Part shown: piece after piece, positions 46,313-57,788 of the stretch
Layout of the letters: every line of letters begins with the position of its first letter
Position numbering within the stretch: the first letter of the stretch is position 1
From: Benincasa hispida
Lineage: Eukaryota; Streptophyta; Magnoliopsida; Cucurbitales; Cucurbitaceae
Assembly (NCBI RefSeq): GCF_009727055.1
Contig: NC_052353.1
Coordinates: 40,114,830 to 40,178,829 of the forward strand
Reading direction: 5' to 3'
DNA length: 64,000 bases
The notes under the pieces: model-generated
What the model saw: only the letters and a program-made list of their open reading frames with translations
What the model was told of the DNA's origin: nothing
Database searches by the model: none
Program-made: the position numbers and the translations under genes

Positions 46313-48190
46313 ATCAAGGATTATTTGAAGTTAGCATTACCACTATTAACGTTGTTGCAGAAGGATGTTCCTTTTAATTTTGACAAGATGTGTCAGGAGG
46401 CTTTTGACACTTTGAAAGAAAAGTTGACCACAACCTCGATTCTACAACCTCCACGATGGGACTTACCGTTCGAGATCATGTATGATGCTAGTAATCTAGT
46501 AGTGGGAGCAGTCCTAGGATAGCATGCCAACAAGAAAAGTCACGTTATATGCTTCGCATCAAGGATCCTAAATCCTACCCAAATAAACTACACCACGACT
46601 AAGAAAGAATTTCTCATTATTATTTTTTCTTTAGATAAATTTCATTCTTACATTCTTGGCTTTCCTGTTACTATTTTTACTGATCATTCTACTCTTAGGT
46701 ACCTCATAACTAAGAAGAAGTCTAAGCCCCATCATGTGCATTGGATGCTTCTCCTTCAAGAGTTCAACGTGACTATCAAGGATAGAAAGGAAGCAGAAAA
46801 CTTAGTGGCAGACCATTTAAGTAGGATTGTCCAAGATGAGGACCCTACACCTTTATAAGATGATTTCCCTGACGAGTTCGTATTCTAGATTACCACGCCC
46901 ATGCCATGGTATGCTAACATGGTAAATTTCCTGGTTACTAGTAAGTTCTTTTATGATATGCCTAGTTCTAAGAAGGCCAAACTGAGGAGTGATTCAAAAT
47001 ATTTTGTTTGGAACCCGCCATACCTTTGGAAGATTTGTTCTGACCAAATTGTTAGGAGGTGTGTCCCAGATGAGGAATCTGAGTCTGTACTTTCATTCTG
47101 TCATCAAATGGTCTGTGATAGGTATTTTAGCCCTAAGAAGACTGGTGGGAAAGTTTTGGATGGTGGGTTGATCTGGAATTCTCCTTTTGCTTACTGTTTT
47201 GCATTTTGTAAATCCTGTGAGAGATATCAGAGGTTAGGTTCTTTGTCTAAGAGAAACGAGATGCCACTTAATTCTATCCTTGTGGGTGAGACTTTTGATG
47301 TTTGGGGCATGGATATCATGGGACCCTCCTTCTTCATATGGTTACTTGTATATTCTTTTGGCAGTGGATTATGTGTCGAAGTGGGTTGAGGCTATCCCCA
47401 CTAGGACTAACAATGTTGTCGTTGTTTCAAGATTCTTAAGAGTTAACATCTTTTCCAGGTTTGGCATACCTCGAGCCATAATTAGTGACCAGGGTACACA
47501 CTTTTGCAACTGGACCATCGAGGCGCTCATGAGGAAGTATGGAGTTCTCCATCGGGTTGCCACTCTATACCATCCCCAAACGAATGGCCAAGAAGAAATA
47601 TATAATTGAGAGGTTAAAAGTATCCTGGAGAAAATTGTCAATCCAACAAGGAAGGATTGGAGCACATGCCTTGACGATGCTCTTTGGCTTATAGAACTTC
47701 TTTCAAAACTCCTATTGGAATAACACCCTTCAAGCTTGTCTAAGGCAAGGCGTGCCATTTACCGGTAGAGGTTGAGCATAAGGCCTATTGGGCAGTAAAG
47801 CAATGCAATATGAATCTACCCAAGCCAGTGAGGAGTGACTTTTGGAACTACAGGAATTGGAGGAACTACGCCTTGAAGCCTCTAAGAACTCAAGACTCTA
47901 CAAAGAAAAGTCAAAACTAATTCATGATAAGGGTATTTTGAGGAAGGAATTCTGGGTTGTTAGAAAGTGTTGCTCTACAATTCACATCTATCACTCATAC
48001 CTAGTAAACTTAAGTCTAAATAGCTTGGTCCTTTTGAGATTATTAACTTGTTTCCCTATGGTGCAGTTGAGATCAGGAGACTGGAGATAAGGAAGGAGTT
48101 AAAGGTGAACGGGCATCGCCTTAATATCTTCAACGAAGGGGAAGTCAACTCAGCTTGCTCAAGCTTTCTGTTGGCTTCACCCTTTATCAC
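46313..48190 (+). pseudogene. Gypsy RNase H and integrase, broken
   Basis: Resumes right after LTR-A3 with IKDYLKLALPL, then RNase H (LPFEIMYDASN, FTDHSTLRYL, ADHLSRI), the integrase zinc part (CHQMVCDRYF, where a His is lost, and FCKSCERYQR), and the core [22 protein letters not shown] and HPQTNGQEE with the D, D and E residues present. The C-terminal part reaches KVNGHRLNIFNEGE near 48135. Frameshifts and stops (near 46522, 46857, 47330, 47609, 47740) disable it. Integrase inserts the element DNA in the family. Confidence 0.82.
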
Positions 48191-49535
48191 TTGAGCCCGT
48201 ATCACTAGTTGTCGAGCAAAAGACGTTAAAAGTTGCGCTACCTGGAGTTTAAATTATTTCCTTCCTTTTCTTTTCCTTTTCTTCTTTTGTTTTGTTTCTT
48301 TCATTTTATTTTTAATTAAAGAATGGCCGACTACATTTACTTTTCTTCTTAGGTAAAATGTCAATTTTGGCTCTTGGAGGAATGCTTTTTCAATGATCAT
48401 GCTTGTGTCCAAAATCTAGGGGAGTTTTTCTATTCCCCTTATCCCCTTTTCTTTCTGTTTTTAGTATGAATTAAAGCCTAGATATGCATTGAGAACAATG
48501 CATAACTCTTAAGTTGGGGGTCAGTGAAGCATGCTTCATAGTATTTGATATTTTGATTTATGATCTGAACTGTTTTCTTGATTCTATTTGATGGATGCTT
48601 TAATGTCGGTTTGTAGTTTCCTTTCAATAACAAATTGATGACGCACTGATTGGGTTGCTTGTTCTTAAAAAGGAGCAATTTTCATGATTTTGAGCTTTTT
48701 ATTAAAAAAAAAAAATTCATTAGATCCATGCATAATGAACTTAGGTCGAAAATTTTTCTATTTTGAATCCCTTAAAAGTCTTAGAAACGGATTATCCATC
48801 TCGGATTTTCGTTGTCACCTCAAAAGGCCCCCTTTTGGCTTGGGAGTAACTTTTAGTACTTGAGAGAAAATTAGACAGTGAGAAAAAAATGGCCTAGTGT
48901 GCGAGAAAGAAAAATAAAGAGAATCAAGCTAGTTGCTATTCTTTTATAATAATAATTAATAAAAGCCACAAAAGGGAGGCACACGCCAACATGCTTGCAA
49001 AAAAGGAAAAAAAATAGTGTGTGTGTGTATGGATAGAGGTAAAAAGAGCTACCTTCACCGTGTCTAGTTAGGGCCCGCGAGAAAATAGTGATAGGTTCCC
49101 TGCGATTGGGTATGAAAGTTAGCTCTCTAGGTAAAACCGATACCTTCTATATTTTGTGTATGTGAGTTTTGGGTACTCCTTACTAGTGTTGCTCTTTGAT
49201 TAGCAATAACAGTATGTTTCGAGTTGATGATCGAGCCAGAGTAGAGGGAAGATGATACGAGTGGGATAAAATGTTTTCGGGTACTTTTCGATTTACAAAA
49301 AAGTTTTTTTTGTCTCAGCGTTTCATTCATACATAGTTTTGATTGAAAAAGACCTTTTATAACAAGTCTTAATTGAGTGATTGTTTGTTTTTTTTCATGT
49401 GATTTATTGTGCGACCCAAAAGACTATTGATATTTGAGAAAGGATTCGATGAATGGAGTTAACATTTTCTTGTCAATTTTTTCATTGAGGGTTATAATCT
49501 TGCTCGGAACAATCCAGGTTTAAGTTGGGGGTGTT
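48191..49535 (+). other. Gypsy 3' non-coding region
   Basis: A long AT-rich, non-coding stretch between integrase and the 3' LTR, usual for Athila-type elements. It has AAGTTGGGGGTC near 48512 and ends in a polypurine tract (AAGTTGGGGGTG, 49522-49533). A (GT)n run is at about 49016-49028. Confidence 0.6.
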
Positions 49536-50480
49536 TGTTAGCTCTAAAAGAGAGATAAGTTTATGGCCTTAAATTTACTATATTTGGGTAATTCTTGTGT
49601 TATATTTGTCTTATTTTGTAGGAGAATTGATCCCATGGAGCAAGTACATGCATGGATGAATAACCAAGCAAAAAGAACAGAAAACCAGGAGTTAAACGAA
49701 CCAAATTGAGCTGAGATGACAAAAGACGATTCTGCCCTGTTTCAGCATTGCAACGCTCTTCAAAAGCCTAAGTACAATGCTTGCTCGACGCTTGAAGCTA
49801 GTAGCTTGGGGTAAGGGCAGCGTTGCAACGCTGCTCTGAGCGTTGCAATGCTCCAAAGATGGAATAATGGCACCGTCGCAACGTATGTGCAATGCTCAAC
49901 TCCAACGCTGTTAGGTGGAATGGTAGTGTTACAATGCTCAACCCTAGCATTGCGATGCTATGTAGTTTAATGGAATTCCCATCTCTACACGCACACAACC
50001 AAGCATCAGGGGCAAGCGTTGTGACGTCTCTTTGATGCTAAGTATAAACGTGCCCTAGCGTTGCAATGCTCTCTTTAGCATTGTGATGCTGCGACAAACG
50101 TATAAATAAGCCATTTGGGGTCACACTCAATACAAGGAAGAATAGAGAAAAATTGAAGAATTAGATCGGTTTTGGGAGCCCTTGTAGTTCAACTGCTATA
50201 GAGTTTCTATGAATTGATCTGACAAATTAATTTATCGAAGTTCTTGTTTGCAATATTAATTGATTTAGTTCTGCGTATTAGGATCGCATGTTTAGGGTCT
50301 AGACTTTTTATGGCCAAACTCATGTATGGCCTAGTATAATCTTTCCTAATTAATCATGCTACAAGATATGGCTTTTCCTAGTTTGATTTGTATCAAAATT
50401 GGCTAATTGGGCTATTAAATTTTCTAATAGGTTGAGGGGTTCACAAAATTAGTAAAATTAACTAGTGCCTAATGATAGAA
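49536..50480 (+). mobile_element. 3' LTR of the gypsy element (end approximate)
   Basis: Starts TGTTAGCTCTAAAAGAG right after the polypurine tract. It contains the GCGTTGCAACGC minisatellite and a CGTATAAATAAGCC TATA box at 50099. I could not find the CA end or a second copy. Confidence 0.6.
49745..50100. repeat. AGCGTTGCAACGCT palindromic minisatellite
   Basis: About ten copies of AGCGTTGCAACGCT and variants (GCATTGCAACGCTC, GCGTTGCAATGCTC, GCATTGCGATGCT). One unit extends to an 18-bp palindrome, GCAGCGTTGCAACGCTGC at 49817-49834. It ends just upstream of the LTR TATA box, in the U3 region. Confidence 0.85.
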
Positions 50481-50982
50481 ATTAAAATGCATACAAACAA
50501 ATCCCAAGATTTTCCATCAATCTTACAACTTTACTGTATTTGTGGTACAAGTCTTGGATCAGTGATTTTCTCTCTATATTATATTTCTTCGCTCGGGCCG
50601 GAGGCGTGTACGATGACGCCTTTCCGAAGTCCGAACAATGGTCTAACAATTGCATCCTATTAGTAGGTAAATTAATTTTTTTTTTTATTAATTTTCCTTC
50701 TCTTTTACCATCCCTTTTAATAATAAAAACAAGATATTGTTTTTAAAATGAATTCATAGTTTCGGTTGGTGATCCCTTAAAAATCGAACAGGGTCTTATT
50801 TTTTAAAAGAAAAAAAATCAAAACAAATATTAGGTATTTTGAATATAAAAAATCTCGCATGTTGTGAAGAATATGTATGTCGAACCTTTGTTTTAGCGTG
50901 GGAGATTTCAAGAACAAAGAGTCGTCATTGAAACCTTAATCCATTAATTTATTTAGTTCGAACACCATATACAGTGGAACAT
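50481..50982. other. Unassigned DNA near the right end of MULE-2
   Basis: No gene recognised. A locally GC-rich spot (GGGCCGGAGGCGTGTACGA, about 50594) is unlike its surroundings. Confidence 0.4.
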
Positions 50983-51200
50983 CTCCTATCGACGGCCGGA
51001 ATAGGAGCAACTCCAAGAGAATGATTTAATGAAGAACGGTCGGAGCACCTATGGACCTCCAAGAGTAGAAGCTTGAAGATGGAAAAGTCGAAGCACCTCC
51101 TATCAACGGCCGGAGCAGGAACAACTCCAAGAGAATGATTGCATGAAGAACGACTAGAGTACCTATGGACCTCCAAGAGCAAAAGCTTGAAGATGGAAAG
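50983..51200. repeat. 114-bp tandem duplication
   Basis: CTCCTATCGACGGCCGGA begins at 50983 and CTCCTATCAACGGCCGGA at 51097, each followed by CAACTCCAAGAGAATGATT and TATGGACCTCCAAGAG. It lies subterminally in MULE-2, in the position of the 16.7-17.1 kb repeats of MULE-1. Confidence 0.85.
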
Positions 51201-51532
51201 ATTAGGAAGAGGAAAAGTTAGGATGGGGAAGAGGGAAAGTTCATGAGAAGAGAAAATGACAAAAGGAAAACTTGAGTGTAGGGTTAGGTTTTTGGGGAAG
51301 ATAAATGTGCAGTGGTTTTAAAAGCATGTTGGTACTTTTGGGTGGGTATAATTAGAGTGTATCTAAACTTTTGTCTTATCAAGAATTGTATTTATATGGT
51401 AGGGGTAGTTTGGACTTTTAAATTATTTATTTATTATTTTTTTTATTCCAATTTGCTATTTTTACAAATGGAAAATAGGTTTGCTAATTGTCCAAATGAA
51501 AAGTTAAATTATGCTATTTTTCTTATTACCCC

Positions 51533-51541
51533 TATATAAAT
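51533..51541. repeat. 9-bp target-site duplication of MULE-2, right
   Basis: TATATAAAT, identical to 38586-38594. Confidence 0.9.
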
Positions 51542-52035
51542 GTATATGTTGGAGAAAAATGCAGAGATAGCGACAATTTTGAAGTGTTAGACGTGAGCTT
51601 CTTCGGCAAAAGAAAATTCGTCAATTTTGAGTGATCAATTTCTTGTTTTATTTCGTCTGTGTGTGTGGTAGTGAAAGAAAAAAAAATAGAGAGTTTTTTT
51701 TTAGAGTTTCTCTTTGTTGTTAATCTCAATATATTGAGTTATAGTATAAGGAATCAAATAGTTCGTATTGGGCTATTTGGAAAGAGATTTGTAGTGCGAG
51801 TTTTGAATCTTTTCAATCTTCATCATAGTAGAACCTGTAGTTGTAGAAGACTAGACATAGTCCCAAGTTTGGGGTGAACATTATATTTTTCGGTGTCATT
51901 CTCTTTTTCCTTTCTCTTAATTATTTATTATTTTATAATCAATTACTTATTTGGCTCTAACCTATGGAAGTGAAAATTTTAGACATAATTTTGTTATTCC
52001 ACATTTAATTTATATCTATGTATAAATTCCCAATT
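51542..52035 (+). mobile_element. Copia-C 5' LTR, second part
   Basis: Continues the 5' LTR after MULE-2 (GTATATGTTGGAGAAAA, GAGCTTCTTCGGCA, AAAATTCGTCAATTTTGA) and matches 55818-56312. It ends near ATTCCCAATT, followed by a decayed primer site (TAGTACCAAAGC). Confidence 0.85.
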
Positions 52036-52176
52036 AGTAGTACCAAAGCTTTTGGTTAAGGAGTCAAGGAATTATTAAAACCAAGAGGTTTCGAGGGAAT
52101 CATGAAATTTGATGGAAAAAATTTTGGGTATTGGAAGATGCAAAAAAATTTCTTAACTAACAAGAAATTTCATAAA

Positions 52177-53881
52177 TGATAACTTGTAGAAATACAAGTT
52201 ATTCAACCTCTTTCATCTAAAATAGTTAAAAGCTCTGAAAATGTGACAATTTGCTAAAAAAATTCATAAAAATAATTGCAGCATGTGATTGCACACACTC
52301 AACGTCTAATCTATCTATTTTAAAGCTAAAATCATTTTGTTTAAGTGCAGAATGACTGCTGATGTGATCAAATGAGAATTCTCAACGCTTATACATAATC
52401 GCATAGCTAAATGAGTCGGTAACTCCAAGCGATGAGGCATGGTGCGACACTTGCACGGTGGAGCTCAAGTCAAAGATTGAGTTGGTGATTGATAAGAAAG
52501 CTTTGCTACAAAGCCAATGAACTTCTAAGTCGTCGGCTCTATTCTAGACTTTCCCACCCAAGGAAGTTCTTGGAAAGCCTCCTCCTTGAAGTAGGAATTC
52601 GACCAAGGCAAGGCTATACAAGCTGGGATGCTAAACCATGTACTGCAGCTAAAGAGATCTTACCCCCATCCAACCACCAAGAAAGTTTATTACTAGCTAG
52701 GAACTCTAAACAACTCCTTTTTGTTGGGCCCTAAGGAATACAAAAAGAAAAGAAAAAAGGCAGAAGTCTAGGGCACCTGCTACCAGATCCCGTTGAAGTT
52801 GACTTTTAGAGTTCGGTCTAACGCAACCCAACGAGTTCTTTCAATAGTAGTCCCTCGCGCAGCAGGTGGCGAATCAAGCTATGAAATTTAATGCACCTTA
52901 TCAATACCATCATATGCAAGAGAAGAAAAGCTATCCTCGTCATCTATAAATAGTCATGAAATCACCATGCAATAGAAGAATTTGCTAAGAATTTTCAAGA
53001 TTAAAAATTCTGTCAAAGAAGCTCTTTTTCTTTCATCCATTCAAAAACCTTAGTGAGAACTTCGGTTTCCTGTGGAAGTAGAAGAGAAGCTCCATCTTTC
53101 CATACTTGCACTTTAGCCATATGGAAAATGGAGGGAAATAAGAAATTGTGTACCATGACTTGACTCCATTTCCCTATTCTCTATCTTAAGGTGTATTTGT
53201 TTTGTTTAAGCATTGCAAAGTGTCATTTCTTTAATATGAATACATATTCATGGGTTGAGCAGAATCTAGCTAACATGAACTAAACAATATTTAAATCATG
53301 CATTTTACTTGTTTTATATATGCCTGATGAAATACTTGGATAACTCGAAAGATTACCCGTAGATTAAATCTTAGTTTGAGAGAATTAAAGATTTAGAACT
53401 CATAAAACAAGAAAAGAGGTTCCTTAGAAATAGTAACATCTTTTGTATTATACAATCATCGCATATATCCTAGAGATAGGATAGTGTGGCCATGTACAAT
53501 GAAAAGTGTAAGTTTTAATCTTGAGTGCATCGCTTGAACACATTATTTATATATTAGCTTAGGAATTGAGCGAATATTCTTCTCAACACTGTCATCGCAT
53601 ATCAACATTTCACAACCATCACATATACTGTTTCACTCAAATTACAAACCCCCATCGCACATACTTAGCGTTTGAGTAATATAAAAAATCAATATGATTT
53701 GTAGTCAAATGCGTCAAGATCAAAGCATTAGATTTCATTTCATACTTGTAAAGCAATCCCTGAGTTCGACCTTGGACTCACCAAGACTCTAGTTGAGCTT
53801 GCACTTGGGTTCATTTAGATAAAACAATGTATTATAGCCCCACAATTAATATTCATTTCATCACATGGTATAAACGCATCA
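52177..53881 (+). mobile_element. LTR-E2: solo LTR inside copia-C gag
   Basis: Starts TGATAACTTGTAGAAATACA and ends AAACGCATCA; flanks ATAAA (52172-52176) and ATAAG (53882-53886) agree at 4 of 5. A CTATAAATAG TATA box lies near 52945 and CCCTGAGTTCGACC near 53758, as in LTR-E1. No internal region. Confidence 0.82.
52178..52203. repeat. Terminal hairpin of LTR-E2
   Basis: ATAACTTGTA GAAA TACAAGTTAT: a perfect 10-bp stem with a GAAA loop at the very start of the LTR. The LTR-E1 copy (12564-12587) keeps the shape, with a T-A pair exchanged for G-C. Confidence 0.75.
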
Positions 53882-55595
53882 ATAAGACATTTAAAGAAGA
53901 GACCGAAAGGGATTTCAGATGAAAATTGAGAGAACTGAATGAAGAAGCAGTTGTAATCATCAGAATGTGTTTGTTAATGGACGTTACTAGTTTTGTAGCC
54001 AACGAGACTAATGCAGTGAAGTTGATGGAAGCGCTTACAAACAGGTATGAGAAACCATGTGCCAATAGTAAGACTTATTTTCTTAAGAAGTATTTCAACA
54101 TGCAAATGGCCGAGGATGATTATGTTAATTCCTATATTAATGAGGTTACCACTTTAATTAATCAATTAAAATATATTTAGATAGAATTTACTAATGAGGT
54201 ATGATGTTCAGTTATTAATGTCTCTACTAGATGGTTGGGAGACCATGAAAACTCGTGTAGTGTCTAATTCAATCGAGAATAACACTTTAAAGTTTTCAGA
54301 GATTTGTTATCTAGCTATATCTGAAGAAATTTGTAGGAAAGACAGTAGTAAAGAATCTACTATAAGTTTAGCTTTAATAGTGAATTAAGTTAAAGGCAAG
54401 ATAGACTCTGAAAATAATGCGTTGATTAGCATTAATAAAAAAGTGGAAGAATAGAAATAAGGATATAGAGTGTTATTACTGCGAGAAAGGTCACTTTAAA
54501 AATTAGTGTAGGAAACTAGAAGAAGATCAAAAAAGAAAACAGGAAGTAAATCAGGTTGAAACTGAAGAAGTAACGATAAATCTAGTTGAAATTGATGAAG
54601 AAATAATTAATGATGTCTTTGCCTGTGTTGAGAGTAACACACAAAATAGTAGTCACTCATTTGAGTGGACATTTGATAGTGCAACTTCCGTACATATAGC
54701 TTCAAATAGGAGTCTATTCACATCTTTCACATCAAGACATCGTGGTTGAGTGAGGATGGAAAATGGTAAAGTTTCCAAATTTTTAGGATTGGAAATATTA
54801 ACCTGAAGACAGTGTGGAGAAAAGTTAGTACTAAAGATGTCCAGTTTGTGCCTAGGATGAAAATAAATCTCATCTCTAATGGAAAGTTTGATGATGAGGG
54901 TTACATTTGTGAGCTTGGCAATCACTAGTGTAAACTCAAGTTAGAATCCTAGGTAGTGACAATTGGCCACAGAAATTTCACACTGTACAGTTATCAGTTT
55001 AATGTTGTTAAAGGATCAGAGAAACGATGGATGCCAGTGAAAGCTACATATGGCAGGTGTAGGGGTACAATTGAGCCATCAACAATGGTAGCCAATGTTG
55101 ATCAGTCAGATCAAGATCCACTAGTGAAGCAATTGGCAAGTCTGAGAGAGAAAGTTGATGACTATCACGAACAAAAATTATCAGACAGTCGAATGAATTG
55201 ATGAAGTCACAGAAGAGAATAAGGGCATAAAAATGGAAGACCAAAGCATTTACTAAGGTCAAAGATAAAGTCTCTATCTTGGAAGAAGGTTTGAAGGAAG
55301 GAGTCAAACCATTTGTAGAATGTATCTTCTTCAAGAACGAGTACTCAAGACTGAAGAAGATGTCAGTTGGTACCACTTAGTTGAAGTGGGAATACGTGGT
55401 TGTCCTTTATATTTGGGGGACAGTTCTATGTAGCTTGTTTATACCTCGGACCAAGCCTAGATGAGCTATAATTTTTTCTAATGGTTTTCTATTTTGTTAC
55501 TTTGTTGATTTTATAGGTTTTAAGGAGTTTTCCAAGATATTATGTTTTTGTTGCAGTGGGAGGCAAGATCGTTGTTTTGTCTCCAAGTGGGAGAA

Positions 55596-56312
55596 TGTTG
55601 GGAGTGTGGAGACAAAACTCCATGAAAGCACACACATGATAAAAATTATATATATATATAGATAGATAGATAGATACACACACCCAAACACACAAATAAA
55701 CATATATATATACCAAAAGTCAAAATTGAATAAAGCCTAATAATTTTGGTTGTGAATCTCAAATTGGGCTTGACCAATTATTCTCATTTAAGTATTTCAG
55801 TTGAACATATATATAAATGTATATGTTGGAGAAAAGTGCAGAGGCAAGTGGAAATTTTGAAATGGCAGACATGAGCTTCTTCGGCAGAAGAAAATTCGTC
55901 AATTTTGAAGAATCACTTTCTTGTTTTATTCCGTCTATATATGCTGCAGTGAAAGAAAAAAATAGAGAGTTTTTTTTTTTAGAGTTTCTCTTTGTTTTTA
56001 ATCCCAATATACTGAGTTATGGTATAAGGAATCAAATAGTTTATGTTGGGCTATTTAGGGAGAGATTTGTAGCACAAGTTTTGAATCTTTGCAATCTTCA
56101 TCACAGTAGAATGCAGTTACAGAAGACTAGATGTAGTCCTGAATCTGGGACGAATCAATATATTTTCCACTGTCGTTCCTTTTTTCCCTTCTCTTAATTA
56201 TTTTTTATTTTATGATCGATTACTTATTTGATTCTAACTCGTGGAAATGGAATTTTTAGATATAATTTTTTTATTCCACATTAAATTTATATCTAAGTAT
56301 AAATTCCCAATA
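55596..56312 (+). mobile_element. Copia-C 3' LTR
   Basis: A 717-bp LTR preceded by the polypurine tract CAAGTGGGAGAA and followed by ATTAG. It retains the empty MULE-2 target CATATATATAAATGTATATG near 55806-55825. It contains a GATA/CACA microsatellite (about 55660-55700). Confidence 0.88.
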
Positions 56313-56317
56313 ATTAG
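56313..56317. repeat. Target-site duplication of copia-C, right
   Basis: ATTAG, identical to 38410-38414. Confidence 0.8.
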
Positions 56318-56607
56318 ACCTTTGTTATCATTAAGATTATAAAGGCAAGCATGTATAATGTCGGGGAATAAAAAAAACGTGCAGACAAAAAAACTTAACA
56401 TATATTAATTGTGATATTGTAGGTACGTTTTAATGAGGCTACAACGATTGTTTAAAACCAACGTCATAAACATGCATCCCACATTCCTTTTTCCCTTTCG
56501 TGATTCAACCCTGTCGAAGATTTGTTTAGTTGAATTTATATTTTTCTAATGCAGTGGTTTCTACAAATCTCTCAAATAAAGTCTTAACAACTTTTTATGG
56601 TAACATA
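56318..56607. other. AT-rich DNA between copia-C and LTR-A4
   Basis: No gene seen; part of it is probably the start of the copia-B LTR, but its TG start was not located. Confidence 0.4.
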
Positions 56608-56612
56608 GTATC

Positions 56613-57783
56613 TGTTGGTGTTGATGTCTTAAATCTCGTAGCGGTCCTATAGTTTGTAATTGTTATGTACAAACATTTTATTTATGGAATGAAATATGTG
56701 ATGTTTTATTTCATTTTTTAAGTTGCATTAACCAAAAACAAAGAAACTAAGATCCAAGGTTATCTTGTAGCTTAAACATGTATGTAGAGACATATGGGTG
56801 GATCACGTTTAAGTAATAACCTAAATCGTCTGTAGTAGATGGATAAGGCTGGATACCTTATCCTGATGACACTACGAGTATGACTCGCTTTGTAGATGTT
56901 ACAATTGTTTTAAAGTGCTAAAAATGATGTGATCTTGCTAATTCATATTGAGACATTTGAACGGGGATATTTTATACAAAGGATTTTGTATAAGACCAGA
57001 CCACGAAATGTTTAGACTTATTATATAACATCGTTCATAATAGAGACTTGCATTTTCCCAGGATGACCATAGGTAACATGACTTGAATCCTGAGTGAGTT
57101 GTGAACTCCTGCCCATGAGAGCAGTCCTTTAATTTGTATGGGTGAGAGTGGTCAAATTGCCGACTCAATAAGCCTACCAATTTGGGGATTCGTCTGATTG
57201 GGGAGATGGGAACACATCTACACAAGACGCAATTCAATCGTTCCCCCACCGTGGGGTAAGTGGATAAATTGCTCTTTTAAGGGTTGATTTTGGGACTTGA
57301 ACAATGTGGTGCCACACCCTCTCCTGGCCCGAAAGGGGTTTGGTCATAGTTGGCCTATGATTTATTGTTCATTAGAGGGATCAATGGTACTTAAGAAGTT
57401 AGATGTAACTACAAGGGTAAAATGGTAATTTTGGCCCAGTTGTACTTACGAAGATAGAAAAGAAAAATCACATAGAGATATCACAGTCTTTTTCCTTCTC
57501 CTCTTCTCTCTCTTAATTCCCTCTCAACCAAAATAGCACGAGCCTCACTTTTCTTGGATTCTTATCCAAGGAATACCAAGGTAGCCATTCGTGGTGGTGT
57601 TCATCGATTCGAGGGAATCCATTGAAGACTGTTCTTCAAAGGTAGGGGTTCTAAACCTTATTTTTTTTTCTTCTTTATTATTTAGTGTATGCATGTTGTA
57701 AATTTTAGATGCATATAAAATTTAGTATTCTGTGAAATTTTGGGAATTGGGACGATCCGCTTCCACTGTAGAGGGATCCTTCA
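56613..57783 (+). mobile_element. LTR-A4: solo LTR with 5-bp target duplication
   Basis: Starts TGTTGGTGTTGATGTC and ends GGGATCCTTCA; GTATC stands directly on both sides (56608-56612 and 57784-57788). Length 1,171 bp. It has the LTR-A blocks GTTCATTAGAGG and GGGTAAAATGGTAATTTTGG but neither the ACGATCG array nor an internal region. It sits in or just before the copia-B LTR. Confidence 0.88.
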
Positions 57784-57788
57784 GTATC

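Larger units (their letters stand above)
40915..50480 (+). mobile_element. Ty3/gypsy element (Athila-like), interrupted
   Basis: gag, knuckle, protease, reverse transcriptase, RNase H and integrase in the gypsy order, a long 3' non-coding part, polypurine AAGTTGGGGGTG and a 3' LTR start TGTTAGCTC at 49536. The 5' LTR is missing. A solo LTR-A (44202-46307) splits the reverse transcriptase from RNase H. The right end is uncertain. Athila-like is my reading from gag and pol motifs. Confidence 0.75.
38595..51532. mobile_element. MULE-2: Mutator-like element with nested gypsy
   Basis: The left end GATATTATCAGGTAAATAGC and the inward-read right end GGGGTAATAAGAAAAATAGC are in register, followed on both sides by a TCATTTGGAMAAWTAGCAAA block, and match the ends of MULE-1. 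The 9-bp duplication TATATAAAT is perfect. It holds a transposase remnant (39172-39467, +) and a ULP-like exon (-), in the same convergent order as MULE-1. It was then enlarged by a gypsy element and LTR-A copies; the MULE itself is only a few kb. Confidence 0.88.
52036..54925 (+). pseudogene. Copia-C gag-protease, interrupted by LTR-E2
   Basis: The gag begins near 52080 (PRGFEGIMKFDGKNFGYWKM), is cut at 52176 and resumes at 53882 (LRELNEEAVVIIRMCL, MEALTNRYEKP, FNMQMAEDDYVNSYINEV, LDGWETM). A CCHC knuckle follows near 54475-54515 (CYYCEKGHFKN, then a stop). The protease-like part has WTFDSATSVH near 54667, the usual DSG/A core reading DSA. Numerous stops and shifts are present. No integrase or reverse transcriptase follows; a short unrecognised frame (about 55050-55200) lies before the 3' LTR. 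Confidence 0.78.
38415..56312 (+). mobile_element. Copia-C with nested MULE-2 and LTR-E2
   Basis: The 5' LTR starts TGTCGTGATTGTGGAGACAA, the 3' LTR TGTTGGGAGTGTGGAGACAA; ATTAG flanks both outer ends. The 5' LTR is split (38415-38594 and from 51542) by MULE-2. The internal region has a decayed gag, zinc knuckle and protease; integrase and reverse transcriptase are missing. LTR-E2 sits in gag. The polypurine tract CAAGTGGGAGAA precedes the 3' LTR. Without the insertions the element would be about 3.3 kb, so it was already internally deleted. Confidence 0.85.
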
